Source: Nitrospirota bacterium
GTDB lineage: Bacteria; Nitrospirota; Thermodesulfovibrionia; Thermodesulfovibrionales; UBA6898
DNA: 64,000 nucleotides
Direction of reading: 5' to 3'
Assembly (NCBI GenBank): GCA_021811105.1
Contig: JAJZPM010000006.1
Coordinates: 1 to 64,000, forward strand
Shown: positions 36,422 through 46,113 of the stretch, piece by piece
How the letters are laid out: every line of letters begins with the position of its first letter
Numbering within the stretch: the stretch's first letter is position 1
Program-made: the position numbers and the translations under genes
Notes under the pieces: generated by a model
Seen by the model: only the letters and a program-made list of their open reading frames with translations
The model's database searches: none
Told to the model about the DNA's origin: nothing

Positions 36422-39403
36422 CTACAGACGTTCCAGGAGGGCAACGGGCGAAGTGGAAAAAACCTCCGCCAGATAAAACCCGGCGGTCCCTTCCCCCCCA
36501 ACGATAAGCTCTTCTTCCGTAAAGATATTGCGATACCGCGCACCCTTATCAGTCTCAGGAAGCGTCAAAAAAGAATTTGCCCACACGTCTGAACCGAGGG
36601 GCAGGGAATCAGGTGGACCGCAGATTTCCGTCAGAAATCTCGGTACAATCACGACCGCCATATTTTCGTCGAGCCGCCTGCCGAATGCACAGGTGTTCTT
36701 TGCCTTTGTCCCCGAGACATCGAGGGGAACATATTCGCCCTCCCCGAAAAGTCGGCTGTTCTTCTTCCTGTAATGCAGGGCCTTATAGGCAAGGTAGAGC
36801 TTGATCCTGCCGTCTTCCTTCGAGCGGATGAGCTCCGTCATAAGATGCAGAGGACCGATGCGCAACTCCCATTCCTCCAGATCACGGAGCATTTGCATCC
36901 TGAGAGGATAATCAACGGGCCTCCTGTTGTCCGGGTCGACAAGGCTGAATTCCCATAGCTCCGTGCCCTGAAAGAAGTCCGGGACCCCTGGCGAAGCGAT
37001 CTTAAGGAGCGCTTGTGAAAGGGAGTTGAACATCCCGCAGTGAGAGACCCTCTCTTGGAACTGAAGGAAGTCCCTGAGGAAAGAGTTTTCAGGACGGGGG
37101 TCCGTAATCCTCCGGACAAATTCCCTTACGCCCTCCTCATAGGCCACGTTCGGACTCGTCCAGCTCGAATTGATTTTGGCCTCTCTAAGCGCCTTGAGCA
37201 TGTATTCCTCGATCCTTGAGATGTATTCCGCGAGTTCTTTCCTGCCTATCTCCCCCGGGGGCCACGTCCCTGCAAGGGTCTGGTAGAGGAGATATTCCTC
37301 GTTTCTGTCAGGGGCCGGCTGACCCTCTACGAGAGGTTTCTTTCTCCTGTTTCCCCGGGCCCATACCGTAATCCCGCGCCTCCATTCGCCCGGTATCTCC
37401 GAGATGACGTTCATCCTCGCCCTCACATCTTCGCCCCTTTTAGTATCGTGGGTCGATGAGGCGATGAGGGTATGAGGCCAGTATTTTATCCTCTCGATAT
37501 TCTGGCCGTGGAACGCATCGAGAGAGGCACCGAACCTCTCGGGGCTTCCTCCCACCTCGTTGAGCGAGACAAACCGGTTGAAGGAGTAAAATGCGGTATC
37601 CTCAACGCCCTTGGCCATGACTGGACCGGTGATCTGCTGGAACCGCATGGTGAAATCGAGCCACGCCTCTTTCTCCTCTTCGCCAATCCCCTGCGGATAA
37701 TTGAGGAGGAGGACGTCCATCAGGAAATCGAATATTGAGGGGCTGATTGCCGGATTTCTCTTCTTCGCCTTCGAGACCGCCTGTTCTATATACCGCCGGT
37801 CCCTGTCGTCGATGCCTGAACGGCTGCTGTACGCCCGATAAACCGGAAAAAAGGCTATCGTGTCGATGACCGTCGTGGTAAGACTGTTCAGGGTAAAATC
37901 TCTGGTCAGCCTGTTCCTCTCAGAGATGCTGTCCAGAATATGGCCGAGAGTATTGATCTCGCCCGCCATGGCCACTTTCATGATCAGCCTCTTCTTCTCA
38001 TAAACGCGCTCCTGGAAATCCGTTGTCATCCCCGTGAATTTCTTGTAGAGGACGTCGAACTTCTTAGCGTTGTCCATGTCGATAAATATGCCGTTAAGCG
38101 TATTCAGGAAGGTATATCCCGTTGTGCCGTGAACAGGCCAATCCGCCGGGAGCCTCTCGCCCTTCATGAGGATCTTCTCGGCCACGAGATAGAAGGGCAA
38201 GGGATCAGCGGCCGGCACGGTCCCTCCCACGGCTTTGTCCGAATCGGCGTCTCCGTCGCTTCCGGGGTACCGGGAGGGGGCATCAGCGGCATCACGCGCA
38301 TCATGGCCCGACTCGATAAGGCATCCGCGCTGAAGATCGCGGAGGTATTCGGATGGGTTGTAAAGCCCGTCAGCGTGATCGATCCGCAGGCCGGTGATCT
38401 TCCCTTCCCTGATCAGTCTGAAGACGAGCCGATGGGTCTCTTCAAAGACTTCCGGTCTCTCCACGCGCAACGCAGCCAGCTCATTGATATCGAAGAACCT
38501 CCTGTAATTGATTTCGTCAATGGCGACACGCCAGTCTGAAAGACGGTACACCTGCTCCGAAAGGAGGCCGTCAAGCAGATCAAAGCTTTCGGGCTGCCCC
38601 CTGACACCGTTAAAGAGGCTTATGTTTTCGTCGATGAAACGACTTATCGGGAGACTCTTTTTCTTAAGGCTCGCAAGCCTTTTTTTCGATATTTCCTTTT
38701 CCCTGTGGCGTTCGTCAACCTGCTCTTTCTCCCTCTCTGTGTAATGGGGCAGATGGGAAAGGGCGGTCATGATGCTCCTCAACTCGACTAAATCCGGGGC
38801 TTCGTCGCCCAGAGACTCCCGAAGGGTATCGATGCGATGCCCCAAAACCGCCTGGTATGTCTCGGGCCTTATGGGGAAGCGGTGTTCGTGGTAGTCTATG
38901 AAAAAACCGGCATCCTCAAGGGTGAGGACAAGCTCTCCGTTTTCGAGGACCCTCCCGTACTGATCTCCGAGGATCGGCAGCAACACCTTGTCCTTCAGTT
39001 CCTTTTTTTCGGGGACCCAGTTGATGTCGAAAAAGTCGGCGTAGGCCGAGCTCGGACCGTTTTCGAGGATATCCATCCACCATCTGTTTTCCGGACTCGC
39101 GATGCACATATGGTTCGGGACAACGTCAAGGATATGCCCCATATCATACGCGGCGAGCTCCGAGGACAAGGCAAGAAAATCCTTCTCGGTCCCGATCTCG
39201 GGGTTGAGCTGATTTTGATCGACAATGTCATATCCGTGGGTGCTTCCTTTTTTTGCCTTGAAATAGGGGGATGCGTAGATGTCGGTAATGCCGAGTTCGT
39301 GAAGATAAGCCACGATCTTCTTTGCATCGCGGAACCTGAAGGACCCGTTAAACTGGAGCCTGTACGTTGAGACGGGTATCCGGCAGGAGGCCTCTTCTTT
39401 CAC
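36422..39403 (-). CDS. treY: Maltooligosyltrehalose synthase
   Basis: A 993-residue GH13 enzyme that isomerises the reducing end of an alpha-1,4-glucan to a trehalosyl unit. CRIPVSTYRLQFNGSFRF is the typical N-terminus; catalytic-region motifs are ILDVVPNHM, GLRIDHADGLYNP (nucleophile Asp), the LVAEKIL Glu strand and ASSTHDTKRGEDVR. The GTG start at 39403 overlaps the treZ stop (GTGA), so it is coupled; the frame stays open further upstream inside treZ but that is antiparallel-frame noise. It is the last gene of the trehalose operon. Confidence 0.95.
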   Translation of the reverse strand: MKEEASCRIPVSTYRLQFNGSFRFRDAKKIVAYLHELGITDIYASPYFKAKKGSTHGYDIVDQNQLNPEIGTEKDFLALSSELAAYDMGHILDVVPNHMCIASPENRWWMDILENGPSSAYADFFDINWVPEKKELKDKVLLPILGDQYGRVLENGELVLTLEDAGFFIDYHEHRFPIRPETYQAVLGHRIDTLRESLGDEAPDLVELRSIMTALSHLPHYTEREKEQVDERHREKEISKKRLASLKKKSLPISRFIDENISLFNGVRGQPESFDLLDGLLSEQVYRLSDWRVAIDEINYRRFFDINELAALRVERPEVFEETHRLVFRLIREGKITGLRIDHADGLYNPSEYLRDLQRGCLIESGHDARDAADAPSRYPGSDGDADSDKAVGGTVPAADPLPFYLVAEKILMKGERLPADWPVHGTTGYTFLNTLNGIFIDMDNAKKFDVLYKKFTGMTTDFQERVYEKKRLIMKVAMAGEINTLGHILDSISERNRLTRDFTLNSLTTTVIDTIAFFPVYRAYSSRSGIDDRDRRYIEQAVSKAKKRNPAISPSIFDFLMDVLLLNYPQGIGEEEKEAWLDFTMRFQQITGPVMAKGVEDTAFYSFNRFVSLNEVGGSPERFGASLDAFHGQNIERIKYWPHTLIASSTHDTKRGEDVRARMNVISEIPGEWRRGITVWARGNRRKKPLVEGQPAPDRNEEYLLYQTLAGTWPPGEIGRKELAEYISRIEEYMLKALREAKINSSWTSPNVAYEEGVREFVRRITDPRPENSFLRDFLQFQERVSHCGMFNSLSQALLKIASPGVPDFFQGTELWEFSLVDPDNRRPVDYPLRMQMLRDLEEWELRIGPLHLMTELIRSKEDGRIKLYLAYKALHYRKKNSRLFGEGEYVPLDVSGTKAKNTCAFGRRLDENMAVVIVPRFLTEICGPPDSLPLGSDVWANSFLTLPETDKGARYRNIFTEEELIVGGEGTAGFYLAEVFSTSPVALLERL

Positions 39404-41301
39404 GAGGGTGTCTCCCCTAAAGCGGCCTTCCTGTAAACGACGAAACTGTGCGGGTTCATCGCCACCGAGACCCCCTCCCCCTCTGCGGTGATAACCTCCC
39501 GGGCGACACTTCCCGGCCCTTCCCAACCGCTCGAAGACGAATCTATCAACAATCTCCATGGACCTTGCCCGACCGGAACCGGTATTGTCGGACGCCCGCC
39601 GGAAAAGTTGAATAGACAAAAGACCTCGTCGGCATCAAACCATCTCCTGACGAAGAGAAGGAATTCCATAGGGGACATTACCTCCATCTCCTGCTTAGAT
39701 AAATTGAAGAGGGAAGGCAGACCCCTCCTCAGCGCCACCACTTTTTTGTAGAATTCGAAGAGCGCCTTGTGGGTCCCCTTGCCGAGGAGTCCGATATCTG
39801 TCTTCGAGCGCAAAAACGTCTCTTCCGACTGCGGGTCGGGGGGCTCGCCTTCCCATGCAAAAGATGCGAATTCCAGCTGCCTTCCCTTCCTCACCGCCTC
39901 GATGAGGGCCTTTTCGCTGTGGCTTACGAAATAGAGGAAGGGGGCTCTTTCACCGTATTCCTCTCCCATGAAGAGAAGGGGGATGAAAGGTGACAGGATC
40001 ACGACTCCGGCTGCCAGCTTGAGCTTCTCAAAAGGCAGGATGCTGCTCAGCCTGTCTCCCTTCACCCTGTTTCCGACCTGGTCGTGGTTCTGGGAGAAGA
40101 CCACGAATCCATGGGCCGGGACCTTTTCAGAGGAGTTTCCGTGACTCCTCTTTCTGTAGGTCGAATACCTGCCGTCATAAACGAACCCCTCTCTCATCGC
40201 CTTCTCCATGTCTTCCGTCATGCCGAAATCTTCATAATAGCCTGTCTTTTCCCCTGTCAGGAGAACGTGGAGGGAGTGGTGGAAGTCCTCATTCCATTGG
40301 CAGTCCAGTCCATATCCCCCGGTTTCGGGAGGGTTGACCGTCCTTGAGTCGTTGAGGTCGCTCTCGGCGATGATATAGATATATCTGGCCGTTTCCTTCG
40401 CATATGTGTGGACCGCCTCAGTCAACTCAAGCAGAAAGGGTTTTGCGCTGAAGTCGTAAATCCCGTGGACCGCATCTATCCGGAGGGCGTCTATGCGAAA
40501 TTCCGATATCCAGTAGAGGGCGTTTTCCGTGAAGAACCTCCTCACCTCGTCACTGTGAGGCCCGTCGAAATTGACCGCATCTCCCCAGGGAGTTCTGTAC
40601 CGGTCGGTGAAATAGGGCCCGAAGGTGCTCAGGTAGTTGCCCTCCGGGCCGAGGTGGTTATAGACAACGTCTAGAATAACGGCGAGCCCCCGTCTATGAC
40701 ATTCTCTGATCAGCATCTTGAGTCCGCCGGGGCCGCCGTAGGAATTCTGCGGGGCAAAGGGATAGACACCGTCGTATCCCCAGTTCCGGCTGCCGGGAAA
40801 CTGGGAAACCGGCATGAGTTCCACTGCGGTAACCCCCAATTCGCAGAGATGATCGAGGCAGGGGATGACCGCCTCGAAGGTCCCGCCCTGTGTAAAGGCG
40901 CCGACGTGCAGTTCATAGATGATGAAATCGTTGAGGGGAAGTCCCCTCCACCGACCATCATCCCATGTAAATGCCTGAGGGTCCACGATAGCTGAGGGAC
41001 CGTGCACGCCTTCCGGCTGGAATCTCGACGCAGGGTCCGGCCTCATGCGCCCTTCCCCGAGGTCGTAAAGATAATGTGCGCCGGGGAAAACACCATCGAC
41101 CAAGGCATGCCAATATCCCTTCGGTCCCTTCTCCATCGGCATCATGCATTCCGCGGCCGCAAAGACCTTGATGGACACTCCCTTGCAAAGAGGCGCCCAG
41201 ACAAGAAACTCACACTTCCCGCCTCCCAGATACGTCGGGCCTATGCGGGCAGCCTCCGGGACCGGGCTCAAAGTGCCGTCGCCGCACCTCCCCGCGCTCA
41301 T
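39400..41301 (-). CDS. treZ: Malto-oligosyltrehalose trehalohydrolase
   Basis: A 633-residue GH13 enzyme that releases trehalose from the TreY product. N-terminal carbohydrate-binding Ig-like domain (GGGKCEFLVWAPLCKGVSIKVF), then the barrel: ELHVGAFTQGGTF, LDVVYNHLGPEGNYL, FRIDALRIDAVHGI with the nucleophile Asp, IIAESDLND with the acid Glu, and SQNHDQVGNRVKGDRL. The ATG at 41301 overlaps the treT stop as ATGA. Normal length. Confidence 0.96.
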   Translation of the reverse strand: MSAGRCGDGTLSPVPEAARIGPTYLGGGKCEFLVWAPLCKGVSIKVFAAAECMMPMEKGPKGYWHALVDGVFPGAHYLYDLGEGRMRPDPASRFQPEGVHGPSAIVDPQAFTWDDGRWRGLPLNDFIIYELHVGAFTQGGTFEAVIPCLDHLCELGVTAVELMPVSQFPGSRNWGYDGVYPFAPQNSYGGPGGLKMLIRECHRRGLAVILDVVYNHLGPEGNYLSTFGPYFTDRYRTPWGDAVNFDGPHSDEVRRFFTENALYWISEFRIDALRIDAVHGIYDFSAKPFLLELTEAVHTYAKETARYIYIIAESDLNDSRTVNPPETGGYGLDCQWNEDFHHSLHVLLTGEKTGYYEDFGMTEDMEKAMREGFVYDGRYSTYRKRSHGNSSEKVPAHGFVVFSQNHDQVGNRVKGDRLSSILPFEKLKLAAGVVILSPFIPLLFMGEEYGERAPFLYFVSHSEKALIEAVRKGRQLEFASFAWEGEPPDPQSEETFLRSKTDIGLLGKGTHKALFEFYKKVVALRRGLPSLFNLSKQEMEVMSPMEFLLFVRRWFDADEVFCLFNFSGGRPTIPVPVGQGPWRLLIDSSSSGWEGPGSVAREVITAEGEGVSVAMNPHSFVVYRKAALGETPS

Positions 41302-42509
41302 AACTCTATCACATCTTTTCCCCTGTTTTCGATGCAGTACCATGCCGAGAGATAATCTCTTGTGTGGCGCGTGATGAGGAAGTTCTGCCTCACAAACTCC
41401 CTTGCGTCGGTCCCCATCTTTGTCGCCATCTCAGGGTTGTTGAGCAACTGCCTGACCCTGAAGGCCGCGCCGTCAACAGAATGGACGAGGAAGCCGGTGA
41501 CCCCGTGCAGTATCTGAAGCGGAATGCCTCCGGTTGCGCCCCCGATCACCGCCTTGCCCTTCCACATCGCCTCCGAGACGGTCAGACCGAAGCCCTCCCT
41601 GACGGATTTCTGGAGGATGACCGTTGCCAGGCGCTGGAGCGCATTGATATCCGTATCACTGAACGGGGGAAGCAGGAGGATGCGGATATCGGGGTCATCG
41701 GCGGCATAATCCCTCACCTCCTGTAAAACGATCGCGCCTTCGGGGTCATCGGTCGCAGGGCTTCCCGCAAGGACCAGGACGCAGTCATTGTACTTCCTGA
41801 CGGCCCTGTATGCCTTTATCACACCGACAGGGTCCTTGAAACGGTCAAAACGTGAGACCTGCAGCAGGATCGGCCTTTCCTTCTCCAACCCGAACCTATC
41901 ACGGACAGCCTGGATCTCCTCGGCCGAAAGCTCCCTGTTCTTCTCTGCCAGAGGATCGATTGAAGGGGGGATGATAAACTCCTCAGTTCCCATGGCCCGT
42001 GAAAACTTCGCAACTGAAAAAACAGAGGCATCGTATTTCCGGCTGTACGTTGTGAGCATGTCGCATACATCCCTGCAAGGCGCTGACAGGTCGATGTGGC
42101 ATCTCCAGAGCCAGATTCCGCCCTTCCTGAATTCTATGAGGGGGGCCGGCTGGGGATCGTGTATCAGCACGGCGTCCGCGTCGAGGTCCAGCCTTTCGGC
42201 ATTTCTCCTGTTCACCTCAAAATAATATCGCCACATCTCCTCGTCGATCTTCTCCGTATTGCCCTGGAGCGTGTTATGCAGCTTCTTCGTGATTTCGAAA
42301 AACCGTTCGTCTCCCTCGATTACCTCCCACCGGGCTTCAATGCCGACCCCTTTCAAAATAGGGATCATCCTGTGCAGGATCTCGGCGACACCTCCGCCCG
42401 CACGGGTCGAGTTGACGTGGAGAAAGGTCTTTCCTTTAAGTCTTTCACCCAGCTTCCGGAGAAGGATCAGGTCCCTGGCAGGGGCTATTCCGGCGTATCG
42501 TGAGATCAT
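41298..42509 (-). CDS. treT: Trehalose glycosyltransferring synthase (TreT-like, GT4)
   Basis: A 403-residue GT4 glycosyltransferase related to TreT, which makes trehalose from NDP-glucose and glucose. KTFLHVNSTRAGGGVAEILHRMIP is the acceptor-side glycine loop; WRCHIDLSAP and LLQVSRFDRFKDPVGVIKAY carry the donor-binding Arg and Lys; the E-x7-E motif lies in VREGFGLTVSEAMWKGKAVIGG. The ATG at 42509 overlaps the preceding stop (ATGA). With TreYZ it gives the cell two routes to trehalose, one from free sugar and one from glucan. Confidence 0.9.
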   Translation of the reverse strand: MISRYAGIAPARDLILLRKLGERLKGKTFLHVNSTRAGGGVAEILHRMIPILKGVGIEARWEVIEGDERFFEITKKLHNTLQGNTEKIDEEMWRYYFEVNRRNAERLDLDADAVLIHDPQPAPLIEFRKGGIWLWRCHIDLSAPCRDVCDMLTTYSRKYDASVFSVAKFSRAMGTEEFIIPPSIDPLAEKNRELSAEEIQAVRDRFGLEKERPILLQVSRFDRFKDPVGVIKAYRAVRKYNDCVLVLAGSPATDDPEGAIVLQEVRDYAADDPDIRILLLPPFSDTDINALQRLATVILQKSVREGFGLTVSEAMWKGKAVIGGATGGIPLQILHGVTGFLVHSVDGAAFRVRQLLNNPEMATKMGTDAREFVRQNFLITRHTRDYLSAWYCIENRGKDVIEL

Positions 42510-43177
42510 CCTCCCCCCCCGGTCATTTCCATGTCCCTTCGCACTTCGGCTTCGACTGCACCGGCGATGTAGCGCCTTATCCACTCCAGATCGTGCATAA
42601 AGGGATCAATCGCCCGTACCGCCTCCGCCAGTGCAGGCTTGCCGATCACCCTTTCGAACCAGGCCGAGAAGTCGTCTGTCCCGAGCCTGACCCTCGCGTC
42701 GTAGAAGTGATAATAGACGGCGTTCACATCGATGAAGCGTATCGCTATCAGAAACTCGGCGAGATTTTCAGCCCGTATGCCCGCAGGGTAGATTATGGTC
42801 ACCGTTTCGTTGAAATAGAACTCATCCCCTGCCATCGCCTCCCGGGGATCGGGAAAACGCTCGAGATAGCCGCCGATTATGTCAAGCAGTCTCTTCCTCA
42901 CTTCTTCAGTATCCCTGAATTCATACGGGTCGATGTTCGAGAGCTCTTCCGCGAGCGCCCTTTCTTCAAGCCCCTCCCCCGCCCACTGCGCGAAATCGTT
43001 GGTATATTCCAGAAAGCGTTCCCTCATGAAATACTGATACGTGTGATGGAAGATGGATCCTGCACTCACCACGGCGACGATATCCCTCAACTCCCTGATG
43101 TTGCGCGCCTTCTTACCCGTGGCCTTGAGGATTCCGATGCATTCCTTGAACTCGAAGGGTTCCGATATTTTCTCCAT
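42506..43177 (-). CDS. DUF5752-family protein
   Basis: A 223-residue soluble helical protein matching the DUF5752 type: FEFKECIGILKATGKKARNIRELRD, SIFHHTYQYFMRERFLE..YTNDFAQWA, then a second similar half (YYHFYDARVRLGTDDFSAWF). The two halves share the pattern H-x-Y-x-F/Y...NDFA/DDFSxW, suggesting an internal duplication. It leads the trehalose operon and overlaps treT, so a role in trehalose metabolism is likely; the activity is unknown. Confidence 0.85.
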   Translation of the reverse strand: MEKISEPFEFKECIGILKATGKKARNIRELRDIVAVVSAGSIFHHTYQYFMRERFLEYTNDFAQWAGEGLEERALAEELSNIDPYEFRDTEEVRKRLLDIIGGYLERFPDPREAMAGDEFYFNETVTIIYPAGIRAENLAEFLIAIRFIDVNAVYYHFYDARVRLGTDDFSAWFERVIGKPALAEAVRAIDPFMHDLEWIRRYIAGAVEAEVRRDMEMTGGGG

Positions 43178-43374
43178 CCTGTCTCCTATGCCGGCGGGAA
43201 ACTCCGGCGCTTATTAAAAGTATATTACAGACGATCGCACTAATCTACTGTCGGTATAAAACAGGAAACAATGTGGGGGCTTAAGCCCATCGAGGCCTTG
43301 AAGGTGGATAAATTTGAAGACTTGCAATAGACCGGCGGAAGCAATTCCGCCGTCATATTTCCGGGAACTCCTGC

Positions 43375-44256
43375 CTAATCTTCGTCTTTCGACGCCATAG
43401 GGTGGGCCTTGTCGTAAATATCCATCAGGTGCGTGATGTCGAGATGAGTATATTTCTGGGTCGTCGAAAGCGACGCATGCCCGAGAAGTTCCTGGATGAC
43501 GCGGAGGTCGGCGCCGGCCTGAAGGAGATGCGACGCGAATGTATGACGCAGGGTGTGAGGTCCTATGCTGCCGCTGATTCCGATCATCTTCGCATATTTG
43601 ACCACGATCCGTCTCACTCCTCTGTCGGATAGCGGTCTGCCCCTGTTGTTGAGAAAGAGGGCCTTGTCCTTCCGCTTGAGAAGTATCTTTTCGACGAGGT
43701 AGGATTTGATCGCGTCGACCGCCTTGGATCCTACAGGGAGGATCCTTTCCTTTTTCCCTTTTCCCATGACTTTTACGAGGCCCTCCCTTGTATTGACATC
43801 TTCCATGTTCAGGCCGGCGATCTCGCTCACCCTGAGCCCGCTAGAGTAGAGCAGTTCCAGGATGGCCCTGTCCCTGGTCTGAAGAAAGCCTATGCTCTTA
43901 GGCTGCTGCACAAGCGAGAAAATATCGTCGACCGAAAGAAACTGCGGCAGCAGCCGCCGGGCCTTCGGGGTGTTTACAAGTTTTGCGGGGTTCTCCCTGA
44001 CGTACCCTTCGCGGTAAAGGTATTTCAGGAAAGACCTGACGGCAGCGAGCCTCCTCCCGGCGGTCGTTTTGCTGCGTCCGTCCTTGATCTGCCGGGCAAC
44101 GAACGCCCTCACGTCGATCATCTCGACATCTTCGGCCCTCTTCTTTACGTAGTCACTGAAATCTTCGAGGTCCTTGCGGTATGCCCTGAGGGTGTGCGCC
44201 GACGCGCCCCTCTGCAGATCCAGATACCTGATGAAACGGTCGATATGCTCCTTCAT
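43375..44256 (-). CDS. xerC: Tyrosine recombinase XerC
   Basis: A 293-residue recombinase that resolves chromosome dimers at dif. N-terminal SAM-like domain (FIRYLDLQRGASAHTLRAYRKDLEDF), catalytic Arg in YSSGLRVSEIAGL, Lys in MGKGKKERILPV, HTLRHTFASHLL with His and Arg, and LGHASLSTTQKYTH with His and the nucleophile Tyr. ATG at 44256 is preferred over TTG at 44271 because it follows GGGAGAG and lies 1 base after the trmFO stop. The trmFO-xerC order (often with hslVU) is common; here hslVU is 16 kb away. Confidence 0.94.
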   Translation of the reverse strand: MKEHIDRFIRYLDLQRGASAHTLRAYRKDLEDFSDYVKKRAEDVEMIDVRAFVARQIKDGRSKTTAGRRLAAVRSFLKYLYREGYVRENPAKLVNTPKARRLLPQFLSVDDIFSLVQQPKSIGFLQTRDRAILELLYSSGLRVSEIAGLNMEDVNTREGLVKVMGKGKKERILPVGSKAVDAIKSYLVEKILLKRKDKALFLNNRGRPLSDRGVRRIVVKYAKMIGISGSIGPHTLRHTFASHLLQAGADLRVIQELLGHASLSTTQKYTHLDITHLMDIYDKAHPMASKDED

Positions 44257-44257
44257 C

Positions 44258-45568
44258 TCAGACTCTCCCAAGATACTCCTCCCAGTCTGTCAACGCCCTT
44301 TCTACGATCATCGCCTTTCTCTTCCTCTTGTCCCTGATTTTCAACAACTCGCCGGGAACCGGGAAGAGTCCGAAGTTGATGTTGCTCGGCTGGAAGTGCT
44401 TGCTCTCTGATCCGGTGATATGCCTTATCAACGCTCCGTGTGCGGTCGAAGGGGGAACTTCGACAGTCGTCTTTCCCTTGATTTTGAGAGACGCATTTAT
44501 CCCTGCGATCAGGCCCATCGCAGTCGATTCGATATAGCCCTCCACCCCTGAAATCTGGCCGGCAATAAAGATATTCTCTTTGCTCTTGAGTGTCAGGTCC
44601 CTGCTCAGGAAAAGCGGAGAATTGATGAAGGTATTGCGGTGAAGACTGCCGTATCGCAGGAATTCGGCGTTTGCAAGGCCGGGGATCATGCTAAAGACCC
44701 TCTTCTGCTCAGGCCATTTGAGCCGCGTCTGGAAGCCGACGATATTATATGCAGTCAGTTGCGTATTCTCGGCACGCAGCTGGACCACCGCATAAGGCTC
44801 TTTCCCTGTTTTCGGGTCCGGAAGTCCGACCGGCTTCATCGGGCCGAACCGGATTGTATCTTTCCCCCTCGATGCCATCACTTCGATCGGCATGCAGCCT
44901 TCGAAGACCCGCTGTTTCTCGAACTCCCGCGGCGTAACCCTATCGGCCTCAATTAGCGCAGTATAGAAGGCCTCGTATTCTTCCTTGCTCATCGGACAAT
45001 TGACGTAGTCGTCGCCGCCCTTCCCATAACGCGACGCACGGTATACTTTTTCGTAATCGATGGAATCGGCGTCGATGATCGGCGCAATCGCATCATAAAA
45101 GTAGAGATGATCGCCGCCCAGAAGTTCGGCCAACGATGCAGTCATAGACCGGGAGGTGAGAGGACCCGTCGCCAGGACCGCAATTGTTTCCGGAAGTTGC
45201 GTTAATTCTTCTCTTACGATCCGGATGCGGGGATGGCCGGAGAGTCTCCGGGATATGAATTCCGAGAAGACACCCCTGTCCACCGCAAGGGCGGACCCCG
45301 CAGGTACCGAAGAATTCACCGCCGCCTCCATGATGAGCGAGCCGGCCATAGAAAGCTCTTTTTTCAGAAGTCCCGGCGCGCTATAAAGGTCATTCGACCT
45401 GAGCGAATTCGAGCAGACGAGTTCTCCGAGGTTCCCGGTCCTGTGGGCCTCGGTAAGTTTATCGGGCCGCATCTCATAGAGGCGAACCCGTAATCCTCGC
45501 CTTGCGGCCTGCCACGCAGCCTCAGAGCCAGCGAGCCCGCCTCCGATCACGATCAATTCTTCCGACAT
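44258..45568 (-). CDS. trmFO: Methylenetetrahydrofolate-tRNA-(uracil-5-)-methyltransferase
   Basis: A 436-residue flavoprotein that forms ribothymidine at tRNA position 54 using methylene-THF. GGGLAGSEAAWQAARRG is the FAD-binding Rossmann loop; EMRPDKLTEAHRTGNLGELVCSNSLR contains the conserved Cys region; further hallmarks are YYDAIAPI-like FYDAIAPIIDADSID and GQISGVEGYIESTAMGL. Complete and immediately upstream of xerC. Confidence 0.96.
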   Translation of the reverse strand: MSEELIVIGGGLAGSEAAWQAARRGLRVRLYEMRPDKLTEAHRTGNLGELVCSNSLRSNDLYSAPGLLKKELSMAGSLIMEAAVNSSVPAGSALAVDRGVFSEFISRRLSGHPRIRIVREELTQLPETIAVLATGPLTSRSMTASLAELLGGDHLYFYDAIAPIIDADSIDYEKVYRASRYGKGGDDYVNCPMSKEEYEAFYTALIEADRVTPREFEKQRVFEGCMPIEVMASRGKDTIRFGPMKPVGLPDPKTGKEPYAVVQLRAENTQLTAYNIVGFQTRLKWPEQKRVFSMIPGLANAEFLRYGSLHRNTFINSPLFLSRDLTLKSKENIFIAGQISGVEGYIESTAMGLIAGINASLKIKGKTTVEVPPSTAHGALIRHITGSESKHFQPSNINFGLFPVPGELLKIRDKRKRKAMIVERALTDWEEYLGRV

Positions 45569-45666
45569 GGTTAATTATAACCCAGATCGGTCCTTTCAAA
45601 GAGAGCTTGAAGAACAGCCCGGATACCCCTGCCCGCCTGCAATTACTAACGAACTCATAGTCTCAC

Positions 45667-45740
45667 GTCCGCCATTCCCCGGCTTGACCGGGGAATCCAG
45701 GAAGGCTTGGATGCCCGGACCAAGTCCGAGCATGACCGAA
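45667..45740. repeat. Diverged CCGTCATTCCC-type palindromic repeat
   Basis: GTCCGCCATTCCCCGG ... CCGGGGAATCCAGG ... TGGATGCCCGGAC ... GAGCATGACCG has the same block order as the repeat at 10035-10114. It fills most of the 249-base gap between trmFO and the next gene. Confidence 0.65.
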
Positions 45741-45817
45741 GTTTGATCATGAATCATGCCCGCTAACCGGTAATTAACGGAGAAAGATACTTCACCCGAT
45801 GTTTTATCATGGCCGAG

Positions 45818-46042
45818 TCAAATCAAGCCGGCGGTTTTCACAACCATCCAGACAGAAATAAAAAACGACACCCAGAAAGCGGCCCTGAGAAATATAAGAA
45901 GGTTTGCGGAATCCTTTTCCACATCACGCGGGGTATAAAAAAAGAGGGTGACCTTCTCCACCATATTCCTGCCGGCGTTCCCGAGAATGAGCGCGGAGAT
46001 CAGGACGATAAAAAAGGGGAGTAATCCGAGCACCAGGACCAT
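45818..46042 (-). CDS. Small membrane protein
   Basis: A 74-residue protein with two membrane helices (about 2-20 and 48-70) and a basic loop RNMVEKVTLFFYTPRDVEKDSANL. It lies 71 bases after cusA in the same direction. There is no strong ribosome site, but codon use and hydrophobic pattern look real. Unknown function; perhaps a late member of the copper operon. Confidence 0.55.
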   Translation of the reverse strand: MVLVLGLLPFFIVLISALILGNAGRNMVEKVTLFFYTPRDVEKDSANLLIFLRAAFWVSFFISVWMVVKTAGLI

Positions 46043-46113
46043 ACATTGTTATAGTTCTTTGGGCCGCCTGTGTCAACCCTCTTTGCGCATATAGTGCGCT
46101 CACGGGATCAGCC

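Noticed and set aside
39404-39619. N-terminal extension of treY
   Set aside because: It reads through treZ in another frame; the family starts at CRIPVSTYRLQF and a GTG overlaps the treZ stop.
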